Source: Manis javanica (lineage: Eukaryota; Chordata; Mammalia; Pholidota; Manidae). Taken from it: DNA of 64,000 nt. The notes beneath the pieces were generated by a model. It was not told where the DNA came from, made no database searches, and saw nothing but the letters and a program-made list of their open reading frames with translations. This document shows, piece by piece, positions 13,861-25,471 of this stretch. The stretch covers positions 37,762,001 through 37,826,000 of the forward strand of contig NC_133158.1 in NCBI RefSeq assembly GCF_040802235.1, read 5' to 3'. Position numbers and translations under genes: made by a program. Every line of letters starts with the position of its first letter. Positions within the stretch are counted from its first letter, which is position 1.

Positions 13861-14149
13861 TTTTTCTTCATAGACAGGAAAAGTAAACCATGCTAACCTG
13901 TGTCAGGAAGAACACCACCTCGAAGCTCACGTTCCTCAGAGGAAAAGTCATAGTCTTAAATATTTATGTTAATAAGCAAGAAGCAATGAAAATAATTGAA
14001 TTAAATATCCCTATGATTCTGATACCAGTTTCAATGTTTTTCTGTTGCTTTTTTTTAACACACCACCAAGCCATTCTCTGACACCAGCTGGTTGCCCTAC
14101 AATTCAACTTAATTCTGACACTACCTACCTGGAGATGGTATCAAATGCC

Positions 14150-14812
14150 ACAGGTTAAGAGCTTAGTCCTCCAAGACTGCCCTCACTTCAAATGCCATTC
14201 TCAAGTCCAGGTTGCCCCCTAAGTTTCTGACCAACTGGTGTAAATCAGAGGTTCCCACAGCCTCCTCTTTGGGTTCAGTTGTGTTAGAGAGTTGTTCACA
14301 GAACTGGAGAAACGATTTACTTACTAGTTCACTCGTGTATTATAAAAGGATATAACTCAGGAAAAGCCAGATGGGAGAGACGCCTAGGGCAAGGGATGGG
14401 GACGGGGCACAGAGCTGCCACACCATCTGTGCCTGCCACTCTCCACAAATGTCCACTGGGATCTCCAAATGATCTTTCATGATCACCAGCACAGATCTCT
14501 GAACCCCCATCTTTTGGGGGTTTTATGGGGTTTCATTAAGTAGTCATAATTAATTAAATCATCAGCCATTTCCCCCCTCGGGAGGTGGGGTTGCAGGGCA
14601 GTGGGGGGCAGGGTTGGACTGAAAGTTTCAACCCTCTTATCACCTCCAATCAGCCCCCATCTTTAGAGGACCAAAGGGCTTTCCAAAAGGCACCTCATTA
14701 ACATAAGAAAGCCAGCTTATCACTGTTGTCTCTTAGGAAATTCCAAGGGTTTTAGGAGATCATGCCAGACATAGGACAAAGTCCAAACATCTATTTCTTA
14801 TTATAAATCGTG
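14150..14812. repeat. ERVL-type LTR relic
   Basis: Contains TCAGAGGTTCCCACAGCCTC, AACTGGAGAAACGATTTACT and GGAAATTCCAAGGGTTTTAG, a series I associate with old ERVL LTRs. Orientation and limits are uncertain. Confidence 0.45.
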
Positions 14813-14950
14813 ATTGTACAACCCCACTGGAGAAGATAGAAAAAGAGCAAAGTAATCTTGACTATTCCTTCTGGCTGTCCTGCATGTGAGAACTCCTCCT
14901 GTGAGCAGGCCCCCTGCCCTCCCTTCCCAGGGCCCCAGCGCTTCTCCAAC

Positions 14951-15289
14951 TGTAACGGGTCTGACCGGCAGCCCCCAGGGTGGCCCCAGTAACTCCTGTC
15001 CCCTGGCGGTCAGTCCTTCCTGGTCTGTGGGGTGCCAACCTGAAGGGCCCCCACCAGTAAGATGGCGAACTTCCGGCTTCTCTTCCGGGTCCTCGGTTCC
15101 CGACGGTGCCACCTGAAGACCAATCACCTCTCTCCCCCCTCCCACTCCCAGCACCTAGCCAATAGCCACCAGCCCCGTAGAAGTGACACCTCAATCAGCT
15201 CATGCCCCTTTCTATATAACCCAGCACCTTTCCCTAATAAATCGGAATTCTCCGGTGAATTGCTGCTGTGTGTCGCTCCTTTCCTTTCA
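14951..15289 (+). mobile_element. Solo LTR, class I ERV type
   Basis: A 339-bp LTR beginning TGTAACGGG and ending CTTTCA, flanked on both sides by the 4-bp duplication CAAC (14,947-14,950 and 15,290-15,293). It retains AAGATGGCG, two ETS cores (15,070-15,076 and 15,082-15,088), CCAAT motifs near 15,119 and 15,157, TATATAA at 15,213-15,219 and AATAAA at 15,236-15,241. A 4-bp duplication is typical of gammaretrovirus-like elements. No internal viral sequence remains. Confidence 0.88.
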
Positions 15290-15293
15290 CAAC

Positions 15294-16461
15294 CTGTGTA
15301 AAGAAGCGTGATTTTGCAGGCTAGGTCGTAGCAGGCACTGGGGCTTCCTGCTGGCTTCTCTGGGACCACTTGCTCCTGGGCAGCCAGTCGCCGTGTTGTG
15401 GAGACACTCAGCCATCCCGTGGGGCACAGAAGAGCCGCCTCTGCCTGCCCACACCAGCTTTAACCTGCCAGGCCACAAAGTGTCCTTGAGACTGGCCTTG
15501 CAGACACAGCCAGGCCTTCAGATGATCGCAGCCTTGGCCAGCACCCTGCCTGCAGCCTTGTGAAGGACCGAGCTAGAGCCATCCTGCCCAGCTACTCCCC
15601 GGCCCTCACCATGTGAGACCGTAAATGTTTGTTGTCTTGAGCCACTAAGTTTTGGAGTGACTTGCTGTGTAACACCAGGCAGTGAATATGACGGACATAC
15701 AGACCATCTGGGGAGCTTGTTAAAAACTCCTCTGGCCGCGGCCTCAGACTTGGCGCTCCGATGAGCAGTGCCAATACAGGCTGGTCCAAAGACCACGCTC
15801 AACGAGCAGGGACTAGGGTCCACCATCAGAAGCCCCAGCCTCAGCTTGAACGGGAGGCTATCACACAAATACACAGAGACCCAGGTGAGGGAAGGAGGGC
15901 CCAGCACGCTGTGGCCACAGCGAGGACAGTAAGAGTCACAGGCTGTGCACGGTGGTGACAGCAGCCGTGTGCTCTATCCACCAAAGCCCAGCCTGGCAGA
16001 ACTACACCACGTGGACTGCTGGAGGTTCTGTGAGGTCCCCAAAGCTTCTCAGTAAGTTCTGGTCCTGTTTAACCAGTCTGCTGCTGTTTGCCCACAACTG
16101 GGAACTCTGGCTGACGCAGCTGGTCAGTGCCAGGCGGGGGCAGTTTCCAGCCAGAGTTGCAATGTGACATCATCACAGACAAGGAGATCACCTCTGTAGG
16201 GCCTCCCGGGCGTACGTGCAGGGGGATGAACTGCAGGCAGTGGGCGCCACCACCCTGAGGCCCTCCATCAGGCGGGGGCAGATGAGCGAATCCCCAGGAC
16301 TCCCCAGAGGAGCTGAGCCCAGACTGGGATGTGGCCCGGGCAACAGGGGATGGGCCGGCAGAGCTAGAAGGCCTCTTACAGGGTCCTTGGGAGAACTGAC
16401 CCTTTCCCAGTCTGAGCTGAATGTACCAAAGTCAGAAACACTGCAGGAATGATGTAACACA
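15294..16461. other. Intergenic, nothing recognised
   Basis: No gene, RNA or clear repeat. The frames are short and lack recognisable protein similarity. Confidence 0.55.
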
Positions 16462-16774
16462 CAGCTGACCCTGGAACAACACAAGGGTTGGGGCACCCCC
16501 CACTTTGCAGTTGAAAATGCTTTTAGAACTTTTGACTCCCCAGAAACTTAATTACTAGCCTACTGTACCAATAACATAAGCTATTGACTAACACATATTT
16601 TGTATGCTATAGGTATTATATACATTATTCTTACAGCAAAGAAGCCAGAGCAAAGAAAATAGTTTCATAAAATTGTCACATATCTGCAAAAACTTTTCCA
16701 ATGTATCTATTGAGAAAAACCCATGTGTAAGTAAATCTGCCCAGTTCAAACCTGTGTGGTTCAAGGACCAACTG
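16462..16774. repeat. Tigger-like non-autonomous DNA transposon
   Basis: 313 bp with imperfect terminal inverted repeats: CAGCTGACCCTGGAACAACA at one end and the inverse of CAGTTGGTCCTTGAACCACA at the other. The interior (TTAATTACTAGCCTACTGTA, CACATATTTTGTATGCTATA) fits the family. Confidence 0.75.
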
Positions 16775-17170
16775 GGTAAGCATCCGGACTTGCTAGCCTG
16801 GCTCTGAGGGAACAGAGTCCCAACCTCCAGTGCTGGTTCCAGCCACCCGGGCTGCCGTGGTAGACGGGCTGCTCAGTGCTCGACTGGGAGACTGCATCCT
16901 GCAGGGCAGGCAGCTGGGGGAGGCAGCGAGACCAGCTTCTGTGCCCAGTGGGACAACCTTTGTTTCCTAGACTGTTTCAGGATGTCTCTGGAGCCCCATA
17001 GACAAGGTGAACACCCGGCGGATGTGGACAGTGTCGGGGTGAACAAGACTGAAGCGGCGAATGTTTGGGCTTGTTATCAGGGGCCCTGGAAGCGCAGGAG
17101 AGCCAGTCCTGCGTGTTTGTGAGGAGGGCAGGGCCATGGGACAAGCACCATGAGTCATTTTCTTTAAAAA

Positions 17171-18168
17171 TGCTGAGACATAAATAGTACAGTAAGAACA
17201 GGAGGGACTACATCTTAAAGCTAAGATTCCATTTTAAAAAGCAAGGAGTTAGGAGGTAAGATTCCTAATATAGTTTACGGTAATCAGTCAATGACCAGCC
17301 CTATCTTTAGGCAGGGCAAGTAGTCCTGAATGATGTGTTCTCATTGCTTGAGGGTAACCACTATCTTGGAGAAGAACAGGACCAAGAAATCCCTTGTGTT
17401 AAGTTTATCTTACAGAACATCTAGAGGACTGACTATGGATGGTGACATAACATCTCACTGGAGATGGACATCATGAGACTGCATGTTGAGGCCACGCACC
17501 CACCCCACCCTTTGCCCAGTCCTGGAAAGGCTTTAAAGACAGGATTCCCAGCCTCTAAGCGGGCCTCCTTTTTGTTTTTGTTACTTGCTACTTCATTCAA
17601 TTTTCTAGACTTGAGCGCAAGTCTTCCTCTCTGTCCTACTCCAGTCAAGTAGGGGGGCGCTGCTGAGCTCTGATTTGGGCCTGCAGGTTCCCGTCACCTG
17701 GGGACCAAGACAGGACTGCAGCTGTGGGATCATGCTCTTTAGCAGCCTGCCCAAAAATCTCCTTTCTTTGCTTTGGGAAGTTCCCAAAACATAATCTCAC
17801 TCCTTCCAGGGCTCTGCGGCTCCCCCAAATCCTGGGATGGTCAGGGCTTGCCCCATGCTGTGCAGATTCAAGCAGACATTGGACTCCAGGTGACCCTGGA
17901 TTTAGAAGTTGGGCAGGGATCTGCCCAGTGCCGAGCAGGAGGTCGGTGAGCTTCCCTTTCCCCACCTCTGCTCTTCCTTGCTCTCTGCTGCCTGCATGGC
18001 TGCTGCCATTCCCTGCTGCTCTCACTTTAGTGAATTCCTTCCTTAACTGCACTCTCAGACCTGCTGGAGAATTGTTTCTTGATCAGAGTCAAGAACACTC
18101 CCCATCCAGGTTGAGGTTTCATCTGGTGCACAGGGAGAGACCTCCCCAGACGCAGCTGCCGGGCAGCA
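17171..18168 (-). repeat. ~1 kb LTR-like element, copy 2 (inverted)
   Basis: Reverse complement of the element at 12,832-13,860, aligned by eye over its whole length. It starts TGCTGCCCGGCAGCTGCG (from 18,168 downward) and ends TTATGTCTCAGCA at 17,171. The TG...CA ends suggest an LTR, but I found no target duplication. At its 5' end an 18-bp block is duplicated (18,158-18,193). Confidence 0.75.
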
Positions 18169-18364
18169 CTGGGCCGCCGGGCAGCACTGGGCCGCCTTGA
18201 GCGCGAAGCAGGGTAAGTCTGCATACAGGGACAGCACGAGGGACAGCATGTCCCACCTGGGAGTGCATGCGACTCTGTCCCCCCGCCCGGCCCTGGCTCA
18301 CCCAGCTGCAGCAACAGGTGCCCTAAGTGACCAAGGGGGGGATGTCCTGTCCCGCCTGCTGAGC

Positions 18365-18800
18365 ATTCACATCAGTTTGACGCTGTTCGAGTGGAAGAAT
18401 TTTCATCTACTCTTCCAGATTCTTTTAGCTGGGCTAAGAATCCAGTTGACATTGAGGCAGAGTGCCAGGAGGAGAAAAGTTTAATTACTTATGTACAGGG
18501 AATCCATAGATATGAGACTCCAAAGATAGTTAGGGACAATGAGGCATGTGGGTCATCTCCTGAGCTAAGGAGGCAGGGGTAGGGGTGCAGGCCTTCAAAG
18601 GCAAAGGGAAGCAATCCACAGGCTCTGAAAGGACAAATGTTTAGTAAACAAGTATTTGCTGGGCCACACAGACAGGGTACACAGGCACTTTCGCCTACTG
18701 ACCACACCCCACGTCTAGCGCACCGAGGCCACGTTGTAATGCAGCTGACTGCGGTGAGAGCTCCTCCTGGGGCAGGTCCGCCATCTAAATTCCTTTTAAG
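18365..18800 (+). repeat. LTR-like relic
   Basis: GAGGCAGAGTGCCAGGAGGA, TTAATTACTTATGTACAGGG and AATCCATAGATATGAGACTC resemble a remembered mammalian ERV LTR. Boundaries are approximate. Confidence 0.4.
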
Positions 18801-19849
18801 TGGTGGGGGGTGGGTAGGAGGTCGTTTCTTTCTGAGTCTCTTGGACCTGGATAGTTCTCGGATCTGACGTTACCTGCACGCCCGGGCGGCGCAGCCTGGG
18901 GCAGCCTGCCCTTGGCTCCGCCCCTCCAGCACCTCACAGACCCCAGGACCCGGGGCCCACCAGGGCTCCGGACGGCAAGCAACAGAAAGCCCATGTACTG
19001 CTGGTCAGGGCGAGCTTGCAGCCTCTCCAGGAAGCCTGGAGGACATGAGGGAGGGGAAGACAGGAAACGCCACACCAGGACCACAGCCAAATCACACCGC
19101 AATGGTAGCATGGCGTGGAGTCTGCAATGGCACATCAGGTGGGCACTGCCCCCACCTGGCGAGCGAGTGGCCTCGGGTGGAGGACCTGCTCCTAACCAGG
19201 ATCAGGTGCCATGTCCCGGCTGGAAGGGGACTGGGAAGGGAGCCTCAGCTTTTCAGCTCTGAAATGGAAGACCTGCAGACCCAGGGGGCACAGATGGCTG
19301 GACACACTTGGGAGACCAAGAAAGGAGGGTTGATCTGCATCCCAGACCTCCAGCCAGCCACAGTGCGGGCCCAGGAGCCTCTGACACCCTCTGGGCATAC
19401 AGGCAATTCAAAACACTAGAGGATGCTTCCTGACTGCAGCTGTCTCGCGCAGCTTGCAAGTGACCCAGCTTGGAATGGCAGGGTCCTGCCGGGTGTGGGG
19501 AGTCCTGGGGAATTCATGCATCTGCCCCCCCCACCGATGGAGGGCCCTTTGCTCCCTTTGAAAAGCAAGCTTAGCACAAATGTAGAATCATTTTAGGGTA
19601 ACCTTCTGAACATGAGCAGAAACGGCCACCTCAGCTGACCAGCACACAGCTAGCCACACAGCTCTGGTTGCTGGTAAAGACTGAGAACTGACAGCATGGG
19701 GCCTGGGCTCTGCAGGACCCAGCACAGCTTATTCTCCAGGGGGATGGGGTTTTGGGGGTTGAGCAGAGACCCCTTGCCTCAAATGAGAAGGCATGCTGAG
19801 CCCCACACACCCCCACCCCCACCCCAGAGATGGCAGCCCACCACAGCCA
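18801..19849. other. Intergenic, GC-rich, nothing recognised
   Basis: GC-rich sequence without a convincing coding frame; a C-rich simple stretch lies at about 19,805-19,825. Confidence 0.55.
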
Positions 19850-20226
19850 CATCGGTTAGTTACTCCTTATATGGGTCGGCTAACAAATACCGCAGGCTGG
19901 CGGCTGAAACCACACATCTTCTCACAGCTCTGGAGGCTCAGGTCTGAGGTCAGGGTGTTGGCACAGTGAGTCCATCTGGGCCTCCCCTTGGCTGGCACAC
20001 AGCCATCTTCTCCACGGGTCCTCACATGGTCGTCCTTCTGTGTGTGCCTGTGTCCTCTTTCCTCCTGTAAGGACACCAGTCCTATTGGATTACGGCCACT
20101 CTAGTGACCTCATTTTAATGGAATTACCTCTTTAAGGTCCTATCTCTAAATACAGTCCTGTTTGGAGGCCCTGGACATTAGGACTGCAACATATGAATTT
20201 GGGGACACAGTTCAGCTCAGAACACT
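19850..20226 (+). repeat. MaLR-type LTR relic
   Basis: Starts near GGTTAGTTACTCCTTATATG and runs through TCTCACAGCTCTGGAGGCTC, TAAGGACACCAGTCCTATTG and CAACATATGAATTTGGGGAC to CAGCTCAGAACA, in the order of a common mammalian ERVL-MaLR LTR. It lacks SINE or LINE features. Confidence 0.6.
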
Positions 20227-20379
20227 GACGCTCAACTAGGGTTGACAGACTTAGTAAATACAAACACACGACACCCAGTTAAATCTCAGTTTCTCATAGG
20301 CAGCAAATAATTTCCTGTGGTTTATCTGAAATGTAACTGGGTGTCCTATACTTTATCTGGCATCCCCCCCCCCACCTGC

Positions 20380-20600
20380 TTAACAAACCACTCCAGAACT
20401 TTGTGGCTGAAACTCACAAGCACTAATTATTGCCTGCAGCACACAGGCAGCTGCCTGGGGTCAGCTGGCTGTCGGCTGGTCTTGGGTGGCTTCTCCTCCA
20501 CGCGCCACTCATCCTGCAGCCGCACAGCTCAGGCTTCATCTCCTGGCTTCATGCGGAGGTGAACACCGCAAGGCTGCAGAAGGCCCAGCCCCAGGAGGGG
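20380..20600. repeat. LTR-like (MaLR-type) relic
   Basis: Contains TTAACAAACCACTCCAGAAC ... GTGGCTGAAA, the stretch common to old mammalian MaLR LTRs. Boundaries are approximate. Confidence 0.4.
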
Positions 20601-21149
20601 CACACCAACACTTCCACCGATCACAGGGCTGCCCAGACCCAAGGGTTGGGGCAGTGGGTCTTCATCCTCATGGAAGGGGCAACGCAGGGCCTAACAGGGA
20701 CAAGTGTGGAATCGGGACATTCTTGCAATCAAGCTACCTGGGCAGCCTTGGGACCATGTGACCCTGAGCCCACGGTGATGTCTACACTGGGGCAGGTGGA
20801 GTTTGGACCCAGAGCCCTGAGGGCAAGTCAGAGTTGGGGCCCATAGGAACGGCGGAGAAATGGCCCTTGGAATGGGGAGGCACAGGGTATCTCCAAAGCA
20901 GAGAGGTTCGGTGCTGGGATGGGGGCAGGTATCCATCTAACTAATCTTAGGGACCTGCAGAGCGTGGGAACAGACTGTAGAAACACCGAATCCTGCCACG
21001 GAAAGGCCATCCATGGCACCACGGGAACCAGGTGACAGCTCTGCACACCTGCAGGAGGCACGATACAGATGCAGCTGGCTGGAGATGGGCAGGGATGTCC
21101 ACGTAGTAGGGGCCATGCACCTGCAGAGACCAGGCAGGCACTCACCACC

Positions 21150-21440
21150 CATCCAGCTACTCAACAGGTGTTTGTTGAGGCCCTACTGTGTGCTGGGCAC
21201 TGTTATGGGTGCAGAAGGTATAGCAAAGGCTAAGAGAGACAAAATTCATGCCCTTATGAGGCAATAAATAGGAAAATTAAATGATGCTTGCTTTGGAGAA
21301 AAATTCAGCAGATTAGAGAGTTGGAGACAGCTCTAGGGAAATGTCCCTTTTGCTCAAGACGGTAGGGAAAGTCACAGAGAAGGTGGCGCCTGAGTAAACA
21401 GCTGCAGAATTCAGCATAGTGAGGCTTACAATTCCTAGAC
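21150..21440 (+). repeat. L2 LINE fragment
   Basis: Typical L2 3' sequence: GTGTTTGTTGAGGCCCTACTGTGTGCTGGGCACTG in diverged form, then the GACAAAATTCATGCCC stretch. Confidence 0.8.
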
Positions 21441-22979
21441 CTAGATGTTTATTTAGTTTCTAGAATCCAGCAGACATAACCTGGGGACCCCACACCGGGG
21501 CAGCCGACCATCGGTTCCTCACTCCAGGTGTCCTGGCAGATTCATGGGCCCCACCTGCCCAGAGCTTCAGAGAAGTTTCTTCTCCTGACTCAGTCCAGCC
21601 TCACGGTGGGAGGCGTTTTGAAAGTCAGTTGCCATGGGAAGTATTTCAACTGGCAGAAATTCAAAAGTCAAGAGTGACTGCCTATCAGCCTTCAAGGGCC
21701 CCCGCCTGAGAGATTTAATGGGCCTTTATCAGGTGTGCTGGGAACTAGCCCCTGGGATGGCGTGGCTGTGCAGCTGTGTGGCTGCTGCTTAATCCAGGAT
21801 TACCCACCACGAGGAAGGAGCCAGGGTGTCATACCCTCTTTATTGATGTCCTAGCAGGACCTCAGAGGGTGAGGCAGAAGGGGCAGTCTCACCAGCTGGC
21901 AGTTAAGCTGAGAAATGCTCCAACTTCTTACCTGCTGGGGGCCGCAGCAGCCCTGAGCCGACCTCTCTGCCCCCTGGGACGGGGTCCTGAGCTGCAGACA
22001 GAGATGGGGCTTCTACGGGTTGACTGGAGCCAGGGGACTGTTGGAAAAGACCCCCAGATTTCAAGAAAGGCCAGCAAGGAAACCTGATGGCTTGTAAGGA
22101 ACTGTCAGACGCTAGAGCTAGGGCTGGGGCAGCAAGATCTCTTGACAATATTCTACGCCCTGTTCTAGACACCCACAGAGATAACCGTGATCCATGGGAT
22201 GGCTGGCCCCAAGGGGGCCCTAAGGGGGAGCCTCTCACCTCCCCCAGGGTGCTCCATGAGCAGGTGGGAGGTTAGCAGGGGAAAAAGAAGAAGGAGAGAA
22301 CTGGAAATTCCTGGGTGGGGTACAGGCCCACAACCCCATGGGAAGCATGAGCCCCACTTCCCAAGTCCTTCTCTGAGGCATTGGGGTCAGAGCTTGTGGA
22401 ACTCAGACACAGGGCAGAGATGAGCTCATAATATTGTGATTAGGGGCCGAGGACCCCTGTGCCCATATGAGGGCTTGTAGCGCAAACCAGAAGTGACTCT
22501 GGAGATTTCAAGAGAGTGGTGTTGGACACGAGAAGGCAGGCCTAGCTCCCTGCCAGAGGCTGAGGAAGGGCCTCTGGGTGGGGCCTCAAGGTGGCCCCAC
22601 TGGAAGCATCAACATCCAGAACATTCTGCCATAACTGGCATGCAAGGTCAGGAAGACACTGTATGGAAACCAAACATGAAAAGCAGATCTTAAACATAGC
22701 CAGTAGAAAACAAAATCACCTTCAAGGAAAGACAGTTCGACTGATGGCCAATGTTTTAAGAATAATGACATATAACAAAGGCCATATAACAATGAATTAT
22801 TATCTTCAGTGATGAAAGGAAATGACTCAACATCATGGCTACCTGGCAAAACTATCAACAAAGAGCCTGAAATGAAATAAAGGTAGTTTCAGAAGGAAAA
22901 AAACAGTTTTCTTCTTTAGTTGTGTGGACAAAAAAAGAAAAAATAGACAAATAGGACCTTAAGAAAATTTAAAAATTGT
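21441..22979. other. Intergenic, nothing recognised
   Basis: No gene seen. The last 250 bp become A-rich where the old L1 begins. Confidence 0.5.
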
Positions 22980-23980
22980 GCATTGAAAGGAGCTATCAAA
23001 AAGTAATAGGCAACTCATACAATGGGAGAAAATATTTTCAATTCACATGTCTGATAAGGGATTACTACCCAGAATACATAGAGAACTCCTGACAGTCAAC
23101 AATGACAAAAACCAAACAACCCAATTCATAAATGGGCTGAGGACCTGAACAGACATTTCTCCAAAGATACAAATGGCCGATAGTGACATGAAAAAATCAT
23201 CAACATCTCTAGTCATTAGGGAAATGCAAGTCGTAACTACAGTGAGATGCCACCTCATTAAAATGGCTACTATTAGAAAAACAAAACATAAAATAAGTGT
23301 TGGTGAGGGTGTGGAGGAATTGGGACCCTTGTGCATGGTGGTGAGAATGTAAAATGGTGCAGTTGCAGGGGAAAATAGTCTGCTGGATCCTCAAACAGTT
23401 AAACATAGTTACCACACCACCCAGCAATTCCACTCCAAGGTATGTGCTCAAGAGAAATGAAAAGGTGTCCACACAAAAACTTGTACACAATGATCACAGC
23501 AGCATTATTTATAATAGGCAAAGGGCAGGAACAGCTCAAATGTCCTTCAGTGGTAAGTGAATAAACAGTATGTGGCATAGCCACGCAGTGCACCATGATT
23601 CAGCCTAAGCAGTGAAGTGCTGACACAACCTATGTACGGTTTGGATGGACCCTGAAAGCATCATGCTCAGGGACAGTCACCACGCCAGAAGGCCACGGGT
23701 TGTGTGATTCCACGCATGTGAAATGTCAAGAAGAGGCATGTCTACGGAGACAGAGAACAGATGAGCTGCCTGGAGGTCAGGGGTGGGGACAGTACAGGAA
23801 GCAGGAGGCAGAAGCCAAGGGTTGTGGGGTTTCTCGGGGGTAGTGGGTAGATTCTAAAAGTGATCATAGTGATGGTTGCACAACTGTGTGAATATACTAA
23901 GAGGCAGTGGTCTGCGCACAGTAAATGAGGGGACCGTGTGGTGTGTGTTACAGCTCAATGAAGCTGCTCAGAAAACAAAG
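22980..23980 (+). repeat. Old L1 3' fragment
   Basis: Diverged ORF2 C-terminal sequence (ATTAAAATGGCTACTATTAG, GTTGGTGAGGGTGTGGAGGAA, CAGCAGCATTTATAATAGGC) followed by 3'UTR-like sequence. It is full of stops and much older than the L1 at 24,624. Confidence 0.85.
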
Positions 23981-24097
23981 AGCATTTGCTCTCTTAGCCT
24001 TCACCCTGAACTTGCATGCCAAGATTCATGGCACTCAGAAAACCAAGAACCCCTCCAGCTAGCAGAAATCATTCTCCTCAGAAGTGGTCAGTGTGAA

Positions 24098-24098
<1 letters not shown>

Positions 24099-24148
<50 letters not shown>
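24099..24148. repeat. (AC)25 microsatellite
   Basis: An uninterrupted 50-bp AC dinucleotide tract, likely polymorphic. Confidence 0.98.
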
Positions 24149-24150
<2 letters not shown>

Positions 24151-24184
24151 AAAAAACACATCCTTTTATCCCTGGAAAATTGGT

Positions 24185-24481
24185 CTAGTCCTGCTCCATC
24201 CAATAGAAATATAACATAGGCCAGAAATATGGTTTAAAATTTTCTAGTGGCCATATTTTAAGAAGGTAACAGGAACAAGTAAAGTAGAGTTTAATAACGT
24301 TTTACTTAACCCTATCATGTATTATCACTTCAACATGGAATCAATATTAATGATTTTAATGGTATATTTTACATCAGATATGTATTTTACATTCGCAATA
24401 TAGTCTCAACTCAGACTAGTCACATCTGGAGGTTTCAGCTACCACATATGACCAGTGGCTATTGCATTGAACAGCACAGGT
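24185..24481. repeat. hAT-like DNA transposon relic
   Basis: AT-rich element from TGCTCCATCCAATAGAAATATAA to GAACAGCACAGGTCTA, with the GACCAGTGGCTATTGCATTG stretch near the end. It resembles a remembered widespread mammalian hAT-type non-autonomous family. Confidence 0.65.
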
Positions 24482-24486
24482 CTACT

Positions 24487-24578
24487 CTCCCAACAAAAAG
24501 GACCCAAGGAGGACAACACCAAGACACATAATAATTAAAATGGCAAATTTCAAAGACAAGGAAAGAGTTCTAAAGGCA
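24487..24578 (+). repeat. 92-bp exact copy of L1 ORF1 segment
   Basis: Identical, base for base, to 25,974-26,065 within the ORF1 of the chimera, 1,487 bp downstream. It lies just outside the chimera's 5' target duplication and abuts the end of a DNA transposon relic. No tail or duplication of its own is seen. Confidence 0.92.
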
Positions 24579-24608
24579 AAGGCAGATTGATTAGAGCAAA
24601 ACCAGAAG

Positions 24609-24623
24609 AAAAAGAGTTTGTTG
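24609..24623. repeat. 5' target-site duplication of L1-env chimera
   Basis: The 15-mer AAAAAGAGTTTGTTG is repeated exactly at 32,092-32,106. It sits directly before the first element base (ACAGTATAGAGTGGGAGCC). Confidence 0.9.
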
Positions 24624-25471
24624 ACAGTATAGAGTGGGAGCCAAGATGGTGGTGTGAGTAGAGCAGCGGAAATCTCCTCCCAAAACCACATGTATTTATG
24701 AAAATATAACAAAGACAACTCTTCCTAGAATAGAGAACAGAGGACACAGGACAACATCCAGACCACATCCACACCTGCTAGAGCCCAGCGCCTCGCAAAA
24801 GGGGTAAGATACAAGCCCCAGCCCGGCGGGACCTGAGCGCCGCTGACCCCAGCTCCTGGCAGGAGGAGAGGAGATGGAGCGGGGAGGGAGAGGGAGCCCA
24901 GGACTGCTGAACACCCATCCCCAGCCACCCGCACCAGAGCGCAGACACAGTGCATGCGTGGGGTCCTGGATACTAGGGAAACAGGACAGCAAGACCTGTG
25001 AGTGGGTCCCTGAGGCCAGCGCCTGGGGACAAAGAAAAACAAGTGGCCTTTTTTTTTTTTTCAAGTGCTTTTTGGAAGTCTTAAAGGGACAGGGACCCCA
25101 AAACCAGATGGAAACATCCTGGGACACTTAGTACAGCAGCAGGGAATCTGGGGATCTCTGGGCACTCTAACCCCCTGGGGAGCAGGGAGCACGGAGGCCC
25201 CTCATGGAGATAAATAACCTCCCGGCTGTTCCCCCTCCAACGTGGCTCCACCATATTGGAGCGGCGGCTCAAGGCAGGTCATGCCCACAGCAACAGCGGA
25301 GATAAACTCCCTAGCAGCCGGGCAAGAACCAGAAGCCCTTTCTGCATGCAGCTGCCCAGCACAAGCCACTACAGGTCGCTGTTCTCCCAGGAAAGGAAGG
25401 CCACAAACCAACAAGAAGGGAATTTCTTCCAGCCGTCACTCATGCCAGCTCTGCAAACTATCTCTAACACC
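24624..25471 (+). promoter_or_regulatory. L1 5'UTR / internal promoter
   Basis: About 850 bp of GC-rich sequence before ORF1. A CAAGATGG motif at 24,642-24,649, within 20 bp of the element's first base, matches the YY1 site that sets the transcription start in human L1. Its presence suggests the 5' end is complete or nearly so. Confidence 0.7.
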
